From positions 2,790,001 through 2,854,000 of the forward strand of contig NC_063264.1 in the NCBI RefSeq assembly GCF_019578655.1: a DNA stretch of 64,000 bases, written 5' to 3'. The DNA is from Ricinus communis (taxonomy: Eukaryota; Streptophyta; Magnoliopsida; Malpighiales; Euphorbiaceae). A program made the translations under genes and the position numbers. The notes under the pieces are model-generated. The model saw only the letters and a list, made by a program, of their open reading frames with translations, did no database searches and was not told the origin of the DNA. This document shows positions 1 to 12,418 of the stretch, piece by piece (positions within the stretch are counted from its first letter, which is position 1; each line of letters starts with the position of its first letter).

Positions 1-1536
1 CACATTTTAAGCGAAGCCAGTACTCTGAATTCACTTCTGTCCGTACTTTCCGTTGCAAGTCTGCTAGCTGCCAGAAACAACTTGCCCATAAGGACAAAAT
101 AAATGTCATTTCTCAACTCTTAAAGAAAGGGAAAGAAAAAGTTATTGACTAACATCAACCATGAAGCTGCTTTAGCAGCTAAACTTAGTTTATCTCCATT
201 ACATCATTTCTACGAATCAACAAAAATCCATGGCCTTTCTAAAACTCGAGTAATAAACATATGGTTGTTTCTAACTGAACCAAATAACAAGTTCCTAAGA
301 TATGTATCATTCCACAGTACAAGAACCAAATGCTATCTTATCATCTATTCAGATGACAGCTTTTACTCAAGCAAACAATAACGGGCCAGCACAAACTTAA
401 TGCACATTCAGCTCCAGCAAAATCAAGTTTACCTTTAGTCCGTAAAGTTCAAGTAAGCACTTCGTCTGCAAGTCCTCACCTCTGGTTGAGGGCAGTTCTG
501 ATAGAAAACATAAGTCATTTCAACTGATCCTTTCCAAGAATTGTGTAAACCATAATCTAAACTGACACATCAACAAATAAGGCATTTTTCCGTACAAGCA
601 AACAAAATGAACTAAAATTTCCCATCATCACACATTCTGAGGGCATAACGTAATTTACCCAAGAAAGAAAAAGATTCTTTAAAAGAATAACAACCTTCAA
701 GTTCATGTAAGCGATTCAGAATATGGCCTTGATATCGTTTTTCCCTTGATTCCCCCAATAAAGAACCTGACATGCAATTAGTCCTTTGCTTTGATAGTGC
801 ATCCTCAAATTCAGTCATCAAATCTCCTCCAAAAGGGATTCCAGAGTCATCTTGCTGCACCATATTAAGTAAATCGACAAATCAGATGGAGTAGAAAAAG
901 AATAAAGTAGGCAAATAGGAAGCAAGGCAAGCTCCGCCACTCAGCCTTCATCCTCTATGAAAAATTTCGTTTTACAAAAAGAAGAGAATAACAGTCCAGA
1001 TGCATAGCACACTAATTAACCATTACAAACCACAAAGAAACCTAAATTAAGCAAACCCTCTTCACTACATGATATTTAATTAAGAAAACAACGTTCAAAA
1101 ACCCTAAACTTGCACATACGACAGTATAAAAGGCAGATACACCGAAAATCAATGCAGAGACCAAACTGACAAGAACCCATCTATCTGAACAAACCTAACC
1201 ATAAAATTTCACTGACAAAACACAAAATGCCATAGCAAAAATAACAAATTAATCTTCAAAACACACAGAATCCAAAGAAACAAACCACATAATTCATAAT
1301 TAAACCGAAAAAAGCAATACCAATTCATTGTCGGCGTCATTAAGGGCAATTTGGGAATCGGAATAGATGGAGAAGACAGAGTTAAAGAGATGAGGAGGAA
1401 GAGGGAGGTCTCGAGAGACGAGACCAAGTGCTGTAATTAAAGATTGTGTCTTTTCCAAGTTCCCTGAAGAGGGTTTCTGCGGTGGATGTTGGTGGTCTTG
1501 GTCGTGGGATTGATGGTGCTCTTGCTGAGCCACCAT
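1..1536 (-). CDS. CHR12/CHR23: SWI2/SNF2 chromatin-remodelling ATPase, CHR12/CHR23 (MINUSCULE) type, 5' part only
   Basis: This is the N-terminal part of a plant SNF2-family ATPase, a nuclear nucleosome remodeller. Exons on the minus strand: 1536-1321, 854-695, 497-433 and 67 down to the window edge. Together they give about 169 in-frame residues. The start at 1536 opens MVAQQ, followed by a Gln/His-rich stretch and [16 protein letters not shown]. The next exons read FEDALSKQR...CMSGS, then [20 protein letters not shown], then a segment ending [12 protein letters not shown] recognise these blocks from Arabidopsis CHR12 and CHR23. They precede the HSA and helicase domains, which lie outside the window. 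All junctions are GT-AG and keep frame. Whether it is the CHR12 or CHR23 copy cannot be told from this part. The gene is cut by the window edge, not broken. Identity is family recall; exon structure is read from the sequence. Confidence 0.9.
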
Positions 1537-4500
1537 GGCGGGAATGATTTCAAGGGTCTGTTATTATTATAACGGTTTAATTTTGAATAGGAGAGAAATT
1601 TATAACAATTGAGTGGCTCAGTCCAGTCAGTCTATAATTCGCTTCTATCTTTCGCTTTGAGGGAAAAAAAAAAAAAAATCTCTCTTCGGCGTTTTTTCTC
1701 TCTCTTCGGTTTGTGTTTTGTCTAAAAGGCTTAAGGTTTGAGAGAGAATTATCTCGGGGCCGAATTACGGTTTGTTTTCACCAAACACGCCTCTACTTCT
1801 TCTAAAATGACCATAACACCCCTACTCTTCTATTTCTATAGCGACTACAAAGAATTCGACGCCACATGAGGAGGTCCCCATTCCAATCCACATGGCATCA
1901 GGTATGCCAGCTGGTATAGCCACACCATCTTATTATTCCAGGTGTTAAATGCTACGTCATCACCAATGTCAACCTGGAATAGACCACCTCGACATAATGA
2001 ATGACTTGGCATATGCCCTATAGACAAACCAAGTTGCGTAATTAGATTTATCCATGTAAAACCTAATACATTTTTCTGTGAAACCAATTTATAGAAATAT
2101 CTTATATATTTCCACTAGAACTACGACTTCACGCTCAATAAATATATTGAAGGCTCCATATATTAAATTTTGTAAATTAAAATTAAATTATTTTGTCTTT
2201 TCTATTTTCTATATTAGAATCTTATTGATTTTATTTATGGTCTAATCACCAATTAAATCTTAAATTTTACACTTTTTAATAATTTTATTAAATTATTTTA
2301 AAATTTTAAAATAAATTTTATACTTTTAATTTATTTTCAAAACACTTGTTGGTAATAATTTTTAAAATTTTTAATGAGAAAAATGACATAGCAAATCCAT
2401 TATACTTACTAATATGAAAAATGTTGAGTTAATAAAGAATTTATTGTATTTAGATGTATAAAATATATAAAGAATACATATATATATAAGATTTTTAATG
2501 ATCATATTATTAAGCTTAGGATAAACTATTTGTATTGATTTATAATTATTATTATTTTAGGAAGCACAATAGACTTCCTATATCATCTTTTTTATTGTGA
2601 AATTTTAAAAATTGTTATCTAGTTTTTTTTTTAAATAAATTTAAAAAAATAAGTATTTGTTTTAAAATATTAAAGCAATTGAATTAAATTATTAAATAGT
2701 ATAAAATTCAAAATTTAATTTATAATTAGACCTTTATTTATTTACTAATTAGTATTTCAATCCCTCAATTTTGTGTTTGATTGCTTGCAAACATGATATT
2801 AGGAGGCGTAAAAATTTAACTTTCATAATCAATTGTATTATTATTTCTTAAATAAATATCCTTTCTTTTATTTTCAATATTTGAAGTTGTTGGATTTTAT
2901 AAAAATCTAGTAATCACTTACAATTATCATCATTTCTTTTTTCATATAAAATCATAAATTCTTCACTTATCTAATAATTTTTAAGATTTTGAATTAGGAA
3001 GTCAGTTTCGTATTAAAAACAATTCTATGAGAAAAGAATTCTGTTTATTTAGCATTACACTAACTAATTTAATAATGAAATAAATTATCCATCGAATTTA
3101 TAATTTAGTTTAAACGGATAGAATAATTCAAATATCACATTGTTTCATCTTAATTCAAAATTGAATTTATTGATGATAAAATAAACTAAATTCTTTGTAA
3201 ACTCTGTCTTTCTTTTAGAAGAAAATTAGTAATAATAAGGATAAAAAGTCATCTAAAAAGGAAGAATTGTATCTAAAAAAGGAAGAATTGTCTTACATTG
3301 TATAACTAAGTTGTTCTTGTGATATAAAAGGAAAAACTAAATTTCTAAAATGGTATCAAGATTGGGTGTTGCTAACTTGTTATTTTAACCATAAATATAT
3401 GTGTTTTTATATGGTAACACTTAAAGCCAACATTGGCATACATATGGCTCATCTAGAAGAGGTCTTTTTATTTATTGTTGACACTTTGGATATTTTCCTT
3501 GCAACAAAAGACATCTTGCATAATAATGGAAACTCGGAATTTATTTAATTTGTCAAAATTCTGGTGTCTGGCCAACTCAATCCAATTGACACTTGCAAGT
3601 TTGGTCTTTTTCTTTCTTTGGATATGTTGAAAAACTAATTCTGATATTGCAGCATACCTCTTTGGAATTTGTAGCATGGCCAATTCCAATACTAGAGTAT
3701 GCCTAAAGAGCCTTTTCACGGTGATATTTGGCAGCTTCGGCTATAGCCTGTATGTACTCATTAACAGCATCAGTAATTGTGACTGGTGCAGCTGATTAGT
3801 GGCTTAACTTCCTCTGCATGCTGCATCATTCTTCTATTGGTTTAATGCCTCATTTGATTCAAACAACTTTATGGAAGTAGCTTTGGTTTTGAAGAAAGAT
3901 TAGTATAAGAGTTAGATTGGAATATAGTCTTGATTACAAATTTTAAAAAAATTTGAGTTGAAGAATTTATTGATTGACATGTAAAGATTTAGAAGAACAT
4001 AATTTCCTTGACCATGCCAATCTTATAAAATTGTTGATTGGTATTTAGATGTCTTAATCACTTAACATAAAAGGTCTCATGATCTTATGAACTATGAACA
4101 ATAAATACTAAGTAGTTCCTACACACGTATATCTACACGCGCTCAATAATATTAAAAATGATATAACTCTCACATGCGCGTGCTTATTTCTACGATAGCA
4201 ACATAACATATTTCCTACCTAATTGGAGATTTTCCGGTAGGTGTGCAATATTTCTTTTCGCGCGTAATTTTCAAAAAATTAAAAATAGAAATTAGAAAAC
4301 AGAAGATATATAAATAAAATATGCATATAGAATAAGTTACAGATACCTTAAGCAGCTATAACAGGCTAACATATTCAGAAGCAGAAAAACCTTATGTTGG
4401 AGATGAAGATCTTCAGACATCTCCAACAGTAAGTTTTACATCTTCAGACAGAAACACAAAAGGAAAACATAAATATGAAGTCCTATAAATTGCCATAGGC

Positions 4501-4553
4501 AAAGGAGAGTTTTAAGAAAAAAACTCTTTATTGTTCCTACTGTGAAAGATATT
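1537..4553. other. Intergenic, AT-rich, with a degenerate foldback element
   Basis: The first 200 bases hold the pyrimidine-rich (on plus) leader of the CHR12/CHR23 gene. From about 2100 the DNA is strongly AT-rich, and a degenerate inverted-repeat element at 2230-2745 is listed separately. Near 3320-3360 a TATAAAA-like stretch is followed by TGGTATCAAGA, which weakly resembles the end of a copia LTR and its primer-binding site. No matching second LTR or gag/pol reading frame was seen. Three CGCG motifs cluster at 4137-4264. The small open frames around 3366-3719 resemble nothing I know. Confidence 0.6.
2230..2745. mobile_element. Degenerate foldback (MITE-like) element, about 500 bp
   Basis: The left arm, starting near 2238 with ATGGTCTAATC and running to about 2320, matches the reverse complement of the segment from about 2735 back to 2655, which starts AAGGTCTAATT. 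The shared order is GGTCTAAT, AATTAAAT, AAATTTTA(C/T)ACT and TTTAATAATTT. By eye, identity is roughly three quarters over about 80 bases. The interior of some 340 bases has no coding frame. AT-richness raises chance similarity, but the ordered non-repetitive blocks argue for a true terminal inverted repeat. No clear target-site duplication was found, so the family is unassigned. Confidence 0.45.
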
Positions 4554-5819
4554 TTAGTCTATATCATTCATTCCACGAATGCTAGCAGGAGAAATTAGGC
4601 TTTCAGAGTAAGCAGCAGCCTTGAGAAAGCGGCCCTCTCCCATGCCTTGAACATGAAGGTCCTCAAATTTCACTCCATCATACATTACAAACCTCTTGCG
4701 TCTAACAGAGAGAACAAGTTTGCCACTCTTGGTGAAGCATTTTGGATGCAAGCGATAATGATTGCGCAAATGAGACTCGTGATTCGTGATCTTGGGAAGT
4801 GTCATTAATAGACTCCAAGTCTCTTTCACTCCACCATCATTTTCTTCCTTCTCTTGCTTCATTTTCCAAAGTGTCTGATCATATTGGCGAAACACACAAA
4901 GCGAGTTTCCCCAAAGCAGTAAGTTCAATTCTGTCGCCACAACAAAAAACTGCTGCTCTGTAAATTGTTCATAAAACCAAATGGACTGAGGTATGATTGG
5001 TTCAAAAGGAGGAGAAGGAACTTCCCTAAATGTTTCATCTGATAAATTGAAGCATAAAATTCGGTCTGCGAATTTATGAAACTTGCTAGCACCCCAGTAA
5101 AGACAGCCATTTAGAGGAATTGCTTCATAGAAAACAGAGTAATCAAACCCACCAAGATTTCTCCACAAATTCCTTTTTACTGAAAAAACATGAACCTGTT
5201 TATCACAAACACTCACCACTTTATAGTCTTCCATGCTCGAATCGAAGCCTAACCCACAAACTCCAGCACATACACCTAACTCTTGAGGAAGAGGCAATAT
5301 TTTGTAATCATGAATGGATGGATTCCATAAAACAAGAGTATTACTGTTACTATTAGCATCATCACCATAATTATGATCACCGTCCATGGATAAACAGAAC
5401 ATTCCATGGCAAGAACCAGTCTTGATTTCGAAAGATTTTCCTCTGATAAGAGGAAAATCAATCTCGAAAGCAAACTTGAAAGAATTTTCAAGAAATCCAC
5501 CGCCAAGAGCATACAGCTTACATTGATCATCACGAGATTGATCACTTGCTTGCACTTCTCTTCTCCTGCTAGGTCTGCTGTTGCTGCTCTTGTTATAAAA
5601 GAGAAAGATACTGCTCTCGTTATGAGGGCAGTCTTTAAGAGTATCGCAGTGAAGATGGCGAAAGAGAAGCCAGTAAGGGAATCTAGAGTGAGTGAGAAAG
5701 TTAAGCCAAGGCTTTGAAACACACCTGAATCGAACAAGAGACTTCAAAGGCAATCTAGTGAGGATATCAGTGACGATATCATCAGGGAGATGCTTTGATG
5801 CCACTGTCATCATAGCCAT
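4554..5819 (-). CDS. F-box protein with F-box-associated C-terminal domain (CPR1/CPR30-like)
   Basis: A single-exon 421-residue protein. Residues 11-50 form the F-box (LPDDIVTDILTRLPLKSLVR, then FRCVSKPW), which should bind SKP1 in an SCF ubiquitin ligase. After it come the usual F-box-associated landmarks: a GSCHGMFCLS block at about 135-144, LVLWNPS at 162-168, GLGFDS at 189-194 and repeated W/Y-rich strand segments. The domain is probably a beta-propeller-like substrate receptor; the substrate is unknown. Length and lack of introns fit this large family. I took the first ATG because the F-box follows ten residues later. Similarity to CPR1/CPR30 is general family resemblance, not orthology. 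It sits between the CHR and SPOUT genes, where I recall no Arabidopsis counterpart, so it may have been inserted later. Confidence 0.92.
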   Translation of the reverse strand: MAMMTVASKHLPDDIVTDILTRLPLKSLVRFRCVSKPWLNFLTHSRFPYWLLFRHLHCDTLKDCPHNESSIFLFYNKSSNSRPSRRREVQASDQSRDDQCKLYALGGGFLENSFKFAFEIDFPLIRGKSFEIKTGSCHGMFCLSMDGDHNYGDDANSNSNTLVLWNPSIHDYKILPLPQELGVCAGVCGLGFDSSMEDYKVVSVCDKQVHVFSVKRNLWRNLGGFDYSVFYEAIPLNGCLYWGASKFHKFADRILCFNLSDETFREVPSPPFEPIIPQSIWFYEQFTEQQFFVVATELNLLLWGNSLCVFRQYDQTLWKMKQEKEENDGGVKETWSLLMTLPKITNHESHLRNHYRLHPKCFTKSGKLVLSVRRKRFVMYDGVKFEDLHVQGMGEGRFLKAAAYSESLISPASIRGMNDID

Positions 5820-5916
5820 GTTTTTTTTTTATCAAGAATCCAGATATTGTTTTTCAAGAAATATATATTGGCAGTGTTTTTTCTTCTCTTGAGTGTGAAG
5901 CATATGATCAAGAATG

Positions 5917-5935
5917 GCAACATATATATAGTAGT
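5917..5935 (-). promoter_or_regulatory. Possible TATA box of the F-box gene
   Basis: On the minus strand a run reading CTATATATATG lies about 100 bases upstream of the F-box start codon. This is a reasonable distance for a plant TATA box with a short leader. Surrounding DNA is AT-rich, so the match alone is weak evidence. Confidence 0.3.
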
Positions 5936-8900
5936 AGAGATGTGGATGGAGACGAAGAATATAAAGAAAAGAAATGGAAAGGGAGTGCCGTTCGGGTTTT
6001 TTTTTTTTTTTGTTTACTTCTCATGTGTGTTGACTTCAACAAAGGTAAGTGATACTTGTATCGGCAACTCGGGCTGATGCTGTAACAATTAAAGTAAAAG
6101 AAAAAAGAAAAAAAAAAAGTAAAAGTCCTACATTTATGGTGTTCTGAATTTATTTACCTAACTCGTGCAGAATGGCCATTTTTATTTTTGGAATTTTCTG
6201 AGAAAATAAACTGTAACTGACTATTGAGATTTATTGGAATTTAATCATTCAGAGATGTTGCAGCTTTTTCTATAGAAGTGGAATATTTAAGCATTGATTT
6301 TCTATTAAATTAGTGCCTTTTCCTTTAGATTACTAAATGCACAGATTTTTGCTCATAAATTTCTCTGGTCAAAATGCATGGCATGAAACATTTTATGTAA
6401 ATTCATGACTCCGTAGATTTGATTTGAGTTCTTAATTCATAAATTTGATATACAGACACTAATTTTATAGGATAAAATGAATACTCGAGATAATTTTCTT
6501 TTTTAAAATTCATAAATATTTTAAAATTTATGTGTTTTAAATAAAATAAAAGATTAATTTAAGATTTTAGATATTCAAATTTATTTGAAATTGATTATAA
6601 CTAAATTAAATTCTACCAAAATAGATAGAATTTATAGATAAATTTCATATTAGCTTATTAATATATTCTATAACATCAAAATATCACCTTTAATTTTATT
6701 ATTTTTATTTTATTTTTTTTATATATATTTTTCTTAAATGAAATGAATTATTTAGTGAATTTCAACCAAACATAGCATTATCTAATTCTTTTAATAATCA
6801 ATAATTCTCAAATTTAGCGTAACAAACAAAGGACAAAAAGAAAGTTAGAAACAATTTCCATAGTAGTTTTCTAATTGCTAATTTATGAAAAGGTTTATCT
6901 GAATATTATGGATTATTGATTAAGCTAAATATATCAGTTACAACTTCTGTTGGTGGATTTGCTTTAATTTCCTTGCAAAGCACTTAATAACACATGGTTA
7001 AAAGTGAATCAATTTTGAAATTAAACACGTCAAAATCAAAACCAATAAATAATTTTGGCAGTTTTGAATTATTATAACTAAATTAAACTCCTGAAATTTA
7101 CTCTTCTAAAAATTTAAATGGGAATCATTAGTCTAATTTAATTTAACCATTCGTTTTCTCTTTAAGTATGTTATATACATAGATTTGTGCTCATAAAAAC
7201 TTTTTCCTTTGAACTTGATTTTATCTAACAGCCAATATGTGGTTTAGTATCACTAAATAGAGCATTCTTAGTGTAGAATTGTAATATATTGCTCCATCAA
7301 GACGATTAATAATTGTTATGAATAAATTTTTTATATGTATTTATTAATATTTGATATTTATTTTTATCTTTTATATTAAAATAGACTGATTACTTATCAT
7401 TAATGAAATATTTATATATTTTTTAAGAAATAAACGGGAACTTTTAAAAGCAAAAAGGAAAAATATAACTAAAAGGGGCATTAGATTACCGAAGGACTAA
7501 AAATATTTACTTCTTTCCTTCTTTGTTGCTTATATAGATTCCTTTTATAGCTGTTTTACCTTTTTCTTTTTCTTTTTTTCCTATTTTGTTATTTCTTTTT
7601 CTGCTAATAAAACCATTATATAGCTTAGTTTTCAAATAGATTCATCTTATTATGGAGAGTTGATATACCTATTCTTTTTTTACATGTCGAGGAATATTCT
7701 CAAGGATGATGTTGGATATGGCACCTTTGATCCTCCCTTAGTTACTAACAGAGGTAATTGTTTGTTTGTTCAATTTTCACATAAGACAAATAAATCAGTC
7801 TCCATGGTGGCTTTGAAATTGCTTACCTGTGAAGAGATTTATTTGAGTTATAGATTATTGATTATGTTAAATTTATTAGATGGCAGGTTTTTCTAATAGA
7901 TTGTTCTGCCCTGCTTGGCCAGAACTTAATCATGATTTTACATTTTTAAATCATAAACCAAGTAAATTTTAAGATTTAGTTCAAATAGAATTTTGTTTTT
8001 GAAAAAGAAGCTGATATCATTCAGTTTAGGCTCATGTTCATTAACCGTGGGATCAAACTAGACCCAATCAACTTTGCTGATAATCCCACTATATAAATTA
8101 TTTATTTTTATTACGAATATTATAGCAAAAATTGAGACATGGAAATTAATGAAACTCGTTGAGACATCTATCTAGAAAAACTAGGACAACTGTGACTTCT
8201 TAAAAATATTTTGATTTGGTTGTCAATAATTAATTATATTTATTACAGAGTAAAATACAATTAAATTAAATAGCATTACTTTTCCAAAAAATGTTGCTTT
8301 CGTTTCAAGAAGAAGACTTTAGATGCTTAAAACTCGTCAACATTATATATTTATTTACAATTTATAATTACGTACAAAAAGAATAATATCGAAATAGTAA
8401 AGAAATCTTGACCGTTTGGGCCCCAAAAGGTTCATTCTTCAGATTCTAAACTTCTACGTCTATTTCAGTACAGTACAAATAGAAAATGTAAAAATCTCGT
8501 AACCTGAGGGACCTTAGTGCCTTTTCAACCAACTTGAAAACATTTATTTCTTAAACTAACTTAACAGGCCTAGTGTGACCCATTTAAGGTCAGACTCATC
8601 ACCTTGGGAAATTCTTGGAAGAGAAAGTAACCACGCTACACTACCCAAAGAAATCAATTGAACTCCACTAATTTAAAGTAATCAACTGTGATTACTGCCG
8701 CATTTGCACTAGCAGCCATGACTTGGTTCTGCTATCATTCCTAAAGTGGTTTTTGAGACCACAAACAGATACACAAGTGTTAAATTACGGTATCAAGAAA
8801 CCGAACTTGTTTCTACCAAAATTTTACAGGTAATGCGTTGAAGGAAAATCCCTTGCCAACCTAGGCTAAATAATGTAACCTCAAAATTTCTAAAATCATC

Positions 8901-9021
8901 ATCCTATTGAGGAATATTTTTGAACTCTGTCCTCCCTGTTGTGCTCCAGAGTCTCTGTAAATTTGATTAGAGATATGCCAAGTATAAATGTAGATAACCG
9001 TAACCTTCAGCCAACTGCATG
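5936..9021. other. Intergenic, AT-rich, no gene seen
   Basis: About 3 kb between the F-box promoter and the 3' end of the SPOUT gene. It holds many poly(A/T) tracts and stop-rich frames. The open frame near 7660-7896 has no recognisable motif and no intron-linked continuation. The last few hundred bases (about 8400-9021) are less AT-rich and probably include the 3' untranslated region of the SPOUT gene. I see no RNA gene or complete transposon here. Confidence 0.6.
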
Positions 9022-12000
9022 CTAATCTTGAATTCTTTGCAATGCTCGGTTAATTGGTTCTTGGAAATATTGAAGTGAAATGAATATTGCTTCCTGTTAC
9101 AAAAAGACCCATTTAAACCACAAATCATATCTGTTCATAGATAATATTTGCTTGGTAAATAGACAAAAAGAAATTAAAAAGTATAACCTCAGTTCGAATT
9201 GTTCGACTTCCTTGATGAGGGCAGGTGTTCAAGTATGAATTAAAAACCTCTCTAACATTTTTACCCTTCAAGAAGAAGAATCATCAAGGTTAGTATTTGG
9301 TAATGCACTTTTTGCTTTTACTATAAGCAGCTCCTGCAACTTGAACAAGTCATTAGATTATCCAGAATACTGAATCAATGATAAAATAATGAATTTATGA
9401 GCAATCATGTTATTAATTTTGTTCCAAATAACAGATTTATGCTGTCAAAATCGCATGACATGAAGATAGCGAAGGAATCGCATTCCTCCAACAGAAACAA
9501 CAAAGCAAAGACAGAGGGGAAAAGAAAGGGGAAGAAACATGGTACAAGTAAACGGATCTAAAAATGCAGCCATGTAATTCATCAAATATAGCAACAAACA
9601 TGTATACTTGTTGAACAGATATACCTTTAAGCTATTGTCTTCTTCAATACTTTCTTCTAGTCCAGCGAGCCCCCCAAAAGCAATCAACAAGTGCCTAACA
9701 GATTATACATGCAATAGGATCAATAGTCAGATTGTAGGTGCTTAAAATGCATTATTACTTCTACCAATAAAATTGCTTAGATTTAAATTTAAACTATACA
9801 AATTCTGATGCCTACGGGCAACACATACAAAGCAAAAAAAGATATGCCATGATAGAAATCCACAATCACTGAACCTTAGAACACAAACAGAAAGCTCTTT
9901 ACCATAATAAATGGGTAAAACCACCTATAGGAAGTTAATTATGGAGCTGTACAGACAGAAAAAAGTAAAAAACCTGAAAGTTGGCAAAGAAAGCTTTGAT
10001 GCGTTAATTATCTGACCATGCTCTGAGGTACCAACCAAATGATCATAGCCACCCTACAATCAACACAACTGAATTGATGAAGGCCTCGTTTAAATTTAAA
10101 CAGAGAACTACATATGGAACTTACAAAGGAGATACAGAAAACCATAAGATCAAAGTATCAATACCTTGTATGGGCAATCATTGAACACTGTGCTGATGTT
10201 AGAAGCATAACGTACTCTATATCCCCAATACATTCCTGCTTCCTCCCTGGGCTTGGACAATGAGACAACCTGACGTGGCAATTCTAGATAAATGCAATTG
10301 AAAATCATGAACTTCATGAGTGGTGGTAATTTTTCTGCATGCATATGCTTCATAAAAAGTATACTAAGAATATGAAAATACATAAAAAAAAAAAAAGAAA
10401 AGTAAGAACTATTCTAGAAAAAGTGCAAAAAAACAGAAGGAAGATTTGGGCTGATGGAAAAGTTTGTAAATATGAAAGGGAGAGAACATACTTCGATAAA
10501 TTTATCTTACATCCTGAGAACATCAACTGTCTCAAAGATTAAATCAGAAAAATCACAATTCTACATTCACTAAAAGACTGGCAGAAAAATCAGGCAAGGC
10601 TCAAAACATAATAAAAAGAAAGGATCAAAAACTTATTACCAGAATCCAAATTGCGGTCAGTTCCCATTTCCACGGTCACTCTTATACCGGGTTCAACTAC
10701 TTGATCAATAACAACATTCTGCATCATTTAGCTTGAAAGATGTAAAACATCACATTTACTACAGATCTTAATCTAGAATTCTTACGGAAAACAATATATT
10801 CAGAAGCTAACTAGGCCTACATCTCATCTTGCAACATGAGTATCCCAAATTTCAAATTAACTGAAAGCTCAGAGGGTGGACAGAAAAGGTGAATGAGCAA
10901 AAACCGGTAGGCAATAAAACACCATTCGTTGTTTGTGTCAGTTATTATGCAGTTGGTCAAAGCAACTTCCTATGCCTCACATGAAGAAAATTAGATACCA
11001 TAATAATATTTTCTTTTTGAAAAATAAAGGAGGTAAGAGCAGATACATAACAAATTTTAATAGATATTACCTTACTCAAACCCACATCAACTAGAGTTCC
11101 TATTGAGTTTGGGGCTTTTTCTTTTAGTGTGACACCTGTAAAAGTTAGTATACTTTATCAATGGTTGACAGAAACTGGAGGAACATCCACTGATTGTAAA
11201 ATATGTCACAGGTGCTTTAAAATCAACAACCTACCGCCTTTCAAGAACAATAACATTTCTAGAAAATGACCACAAAAAAATTGTGCCAGGGTTTGAAACC
11301 CTTAAAATGGCTTTACCTTCTCGAAATGGAGCCCACTCATGCTTGCGGAGATGATGTGGAGCATCAAGCGGAGGCAATAGGCCCTGTGAAAAAACAATCA
11401 AATGCATAATTACAAAAATCTTGAAATTAATACATACTGCTAACAATTGACAAAAGTAAAAGAAATAAAAGATATCAATTGGTCAGCTCACCACAAATCT
11501 CAGGCTATTAAGCCTAGGAAAGAGAGCTTTTCTTAGATACTGTGGAGTCTCGAGATACCGCAGAATCCTTATAAGAAATGCAGCACCACTTTCATTTTCA
11601 TCAGAGTTATTGCCTGTGATCATTGTAGTACGATCCTCTTTCACTGAACTACTCTCATTGTCAAACACCACCACCTACTCACACACACAGATAATAATAA
11701 CAATAATAGTAAATGTTACAGTTTCCAAGAACAAAATAGCAACGATTTCATCTTGATAAATGCAAATTTTCTAATTTTTGAATTGAAAGAATTAAAATAT
11801 AGTAATGACTTTCCAAACATAAATATTAACCTAATAGCAATCTTAAAATAAATTCTTACATTTTAGACCTTACAAACAAGAGAAATTGACTAAATAAGGT
11901 TGAACTGAATTCTGGCAATTTTTCAGCTTCCCGAACAAGGTGCAATTCCAGTTAAAAGCATTAAACAAAACTTTACCAATAAAGTAAAAATACAGTCACC

Positions 12001-12418
12001 TCATCTATTCGAAAAATAGTCGCCGCACGAGCAATCTGACCAGCCAACTGCATTAAAATAAAATAAAATAAAAAAAGAATTTTTAAGAATGAGGCAATAA
12101 AGTAGAGAGAAAAGATGGATGGAAAAAATTGAAACAGTAAGAAAAGAAAAAAGAAGAAGAGAGTAATACTCGAGTAGCGAGCTCGAGAGATTGAGCGTTG
12201 TCGATGATAGAACCAGGGACGGCTATGCTTATTGTAGCTGTTTCCTTTGATTCATTCTCTTCTTTCTTTCTCTCATTTCTTTCCTTTTCCTTCTTTTTCT
12301 TTTTCTTCTTCCTATCCGAGTCGCCATTAACGACGACGTCGTTCACCGGTTCGTGGTTTTCTACCGTCTCTGTTTCTGTTTGTGCTTCCGCTTCTGCTCT
12401 CTTCTTCTTCTTCCCCAT
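9022..12418 (-). CDS. SPOUT-fold RNA methyltransferase, C9orf114/SPOUT1 family
   Basis: The predicted protein has 369 residues. Exons: 12418-12170, 12047-12000, 11674-11492, 11383-11317, 11135-11071, 10718-10640, 10283-10165, 10053-9974, 9694-9625, 9265-9188 and 9093-9022. All introns are GT-AG and every phase joins. Residues 1-60 are a Lys/Glu-rich nuclear-type tail with a run of seven lysines. The catalytic part starts at ISIAVPGSIIDNAQ. Conserved blocks follow: LAGQIARAATIF, ILRYLETPQYLRKALFP, GLLPPLDAPHHLRKHEW, AGMYWGYRVRYA, GYDHLVGTSEHG, HLLIAFGGLAGLEES and YLNTCPHQGSRTIRTEEA, the last forming the SPOUT knot end. The animal member modifies large-subunit rRNA; a similar nucleolar role here is inference. 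An in-frame ATG 33 bases upstream exists, but MGKKKKR is the more conserved-looking start. I recall the Arabidopsis counterpart as At5g19300, beside KAPP as here. Confidence 0.93.

Noticed and set aside
3300..3365. TATAAAA-like stretch followed by TGGTATCAAGA, resembling a copia LTR end and primer-binding site
   Set aside because: The match to TGGTATCAGAGC is imperfect, no second LTR or polyprotein frame was found, and the pattern is short.
5276..5737. 153-residue minus-strand frame inside the F-box gene
   Set aside because: An out-of-phase shadow of the F-box coding sequence with no motif of its own.
7660..7896. 78-residue plus-strand frame
   Set aside because: No family motif, AT-biased composition and no splice-linked neighbours.
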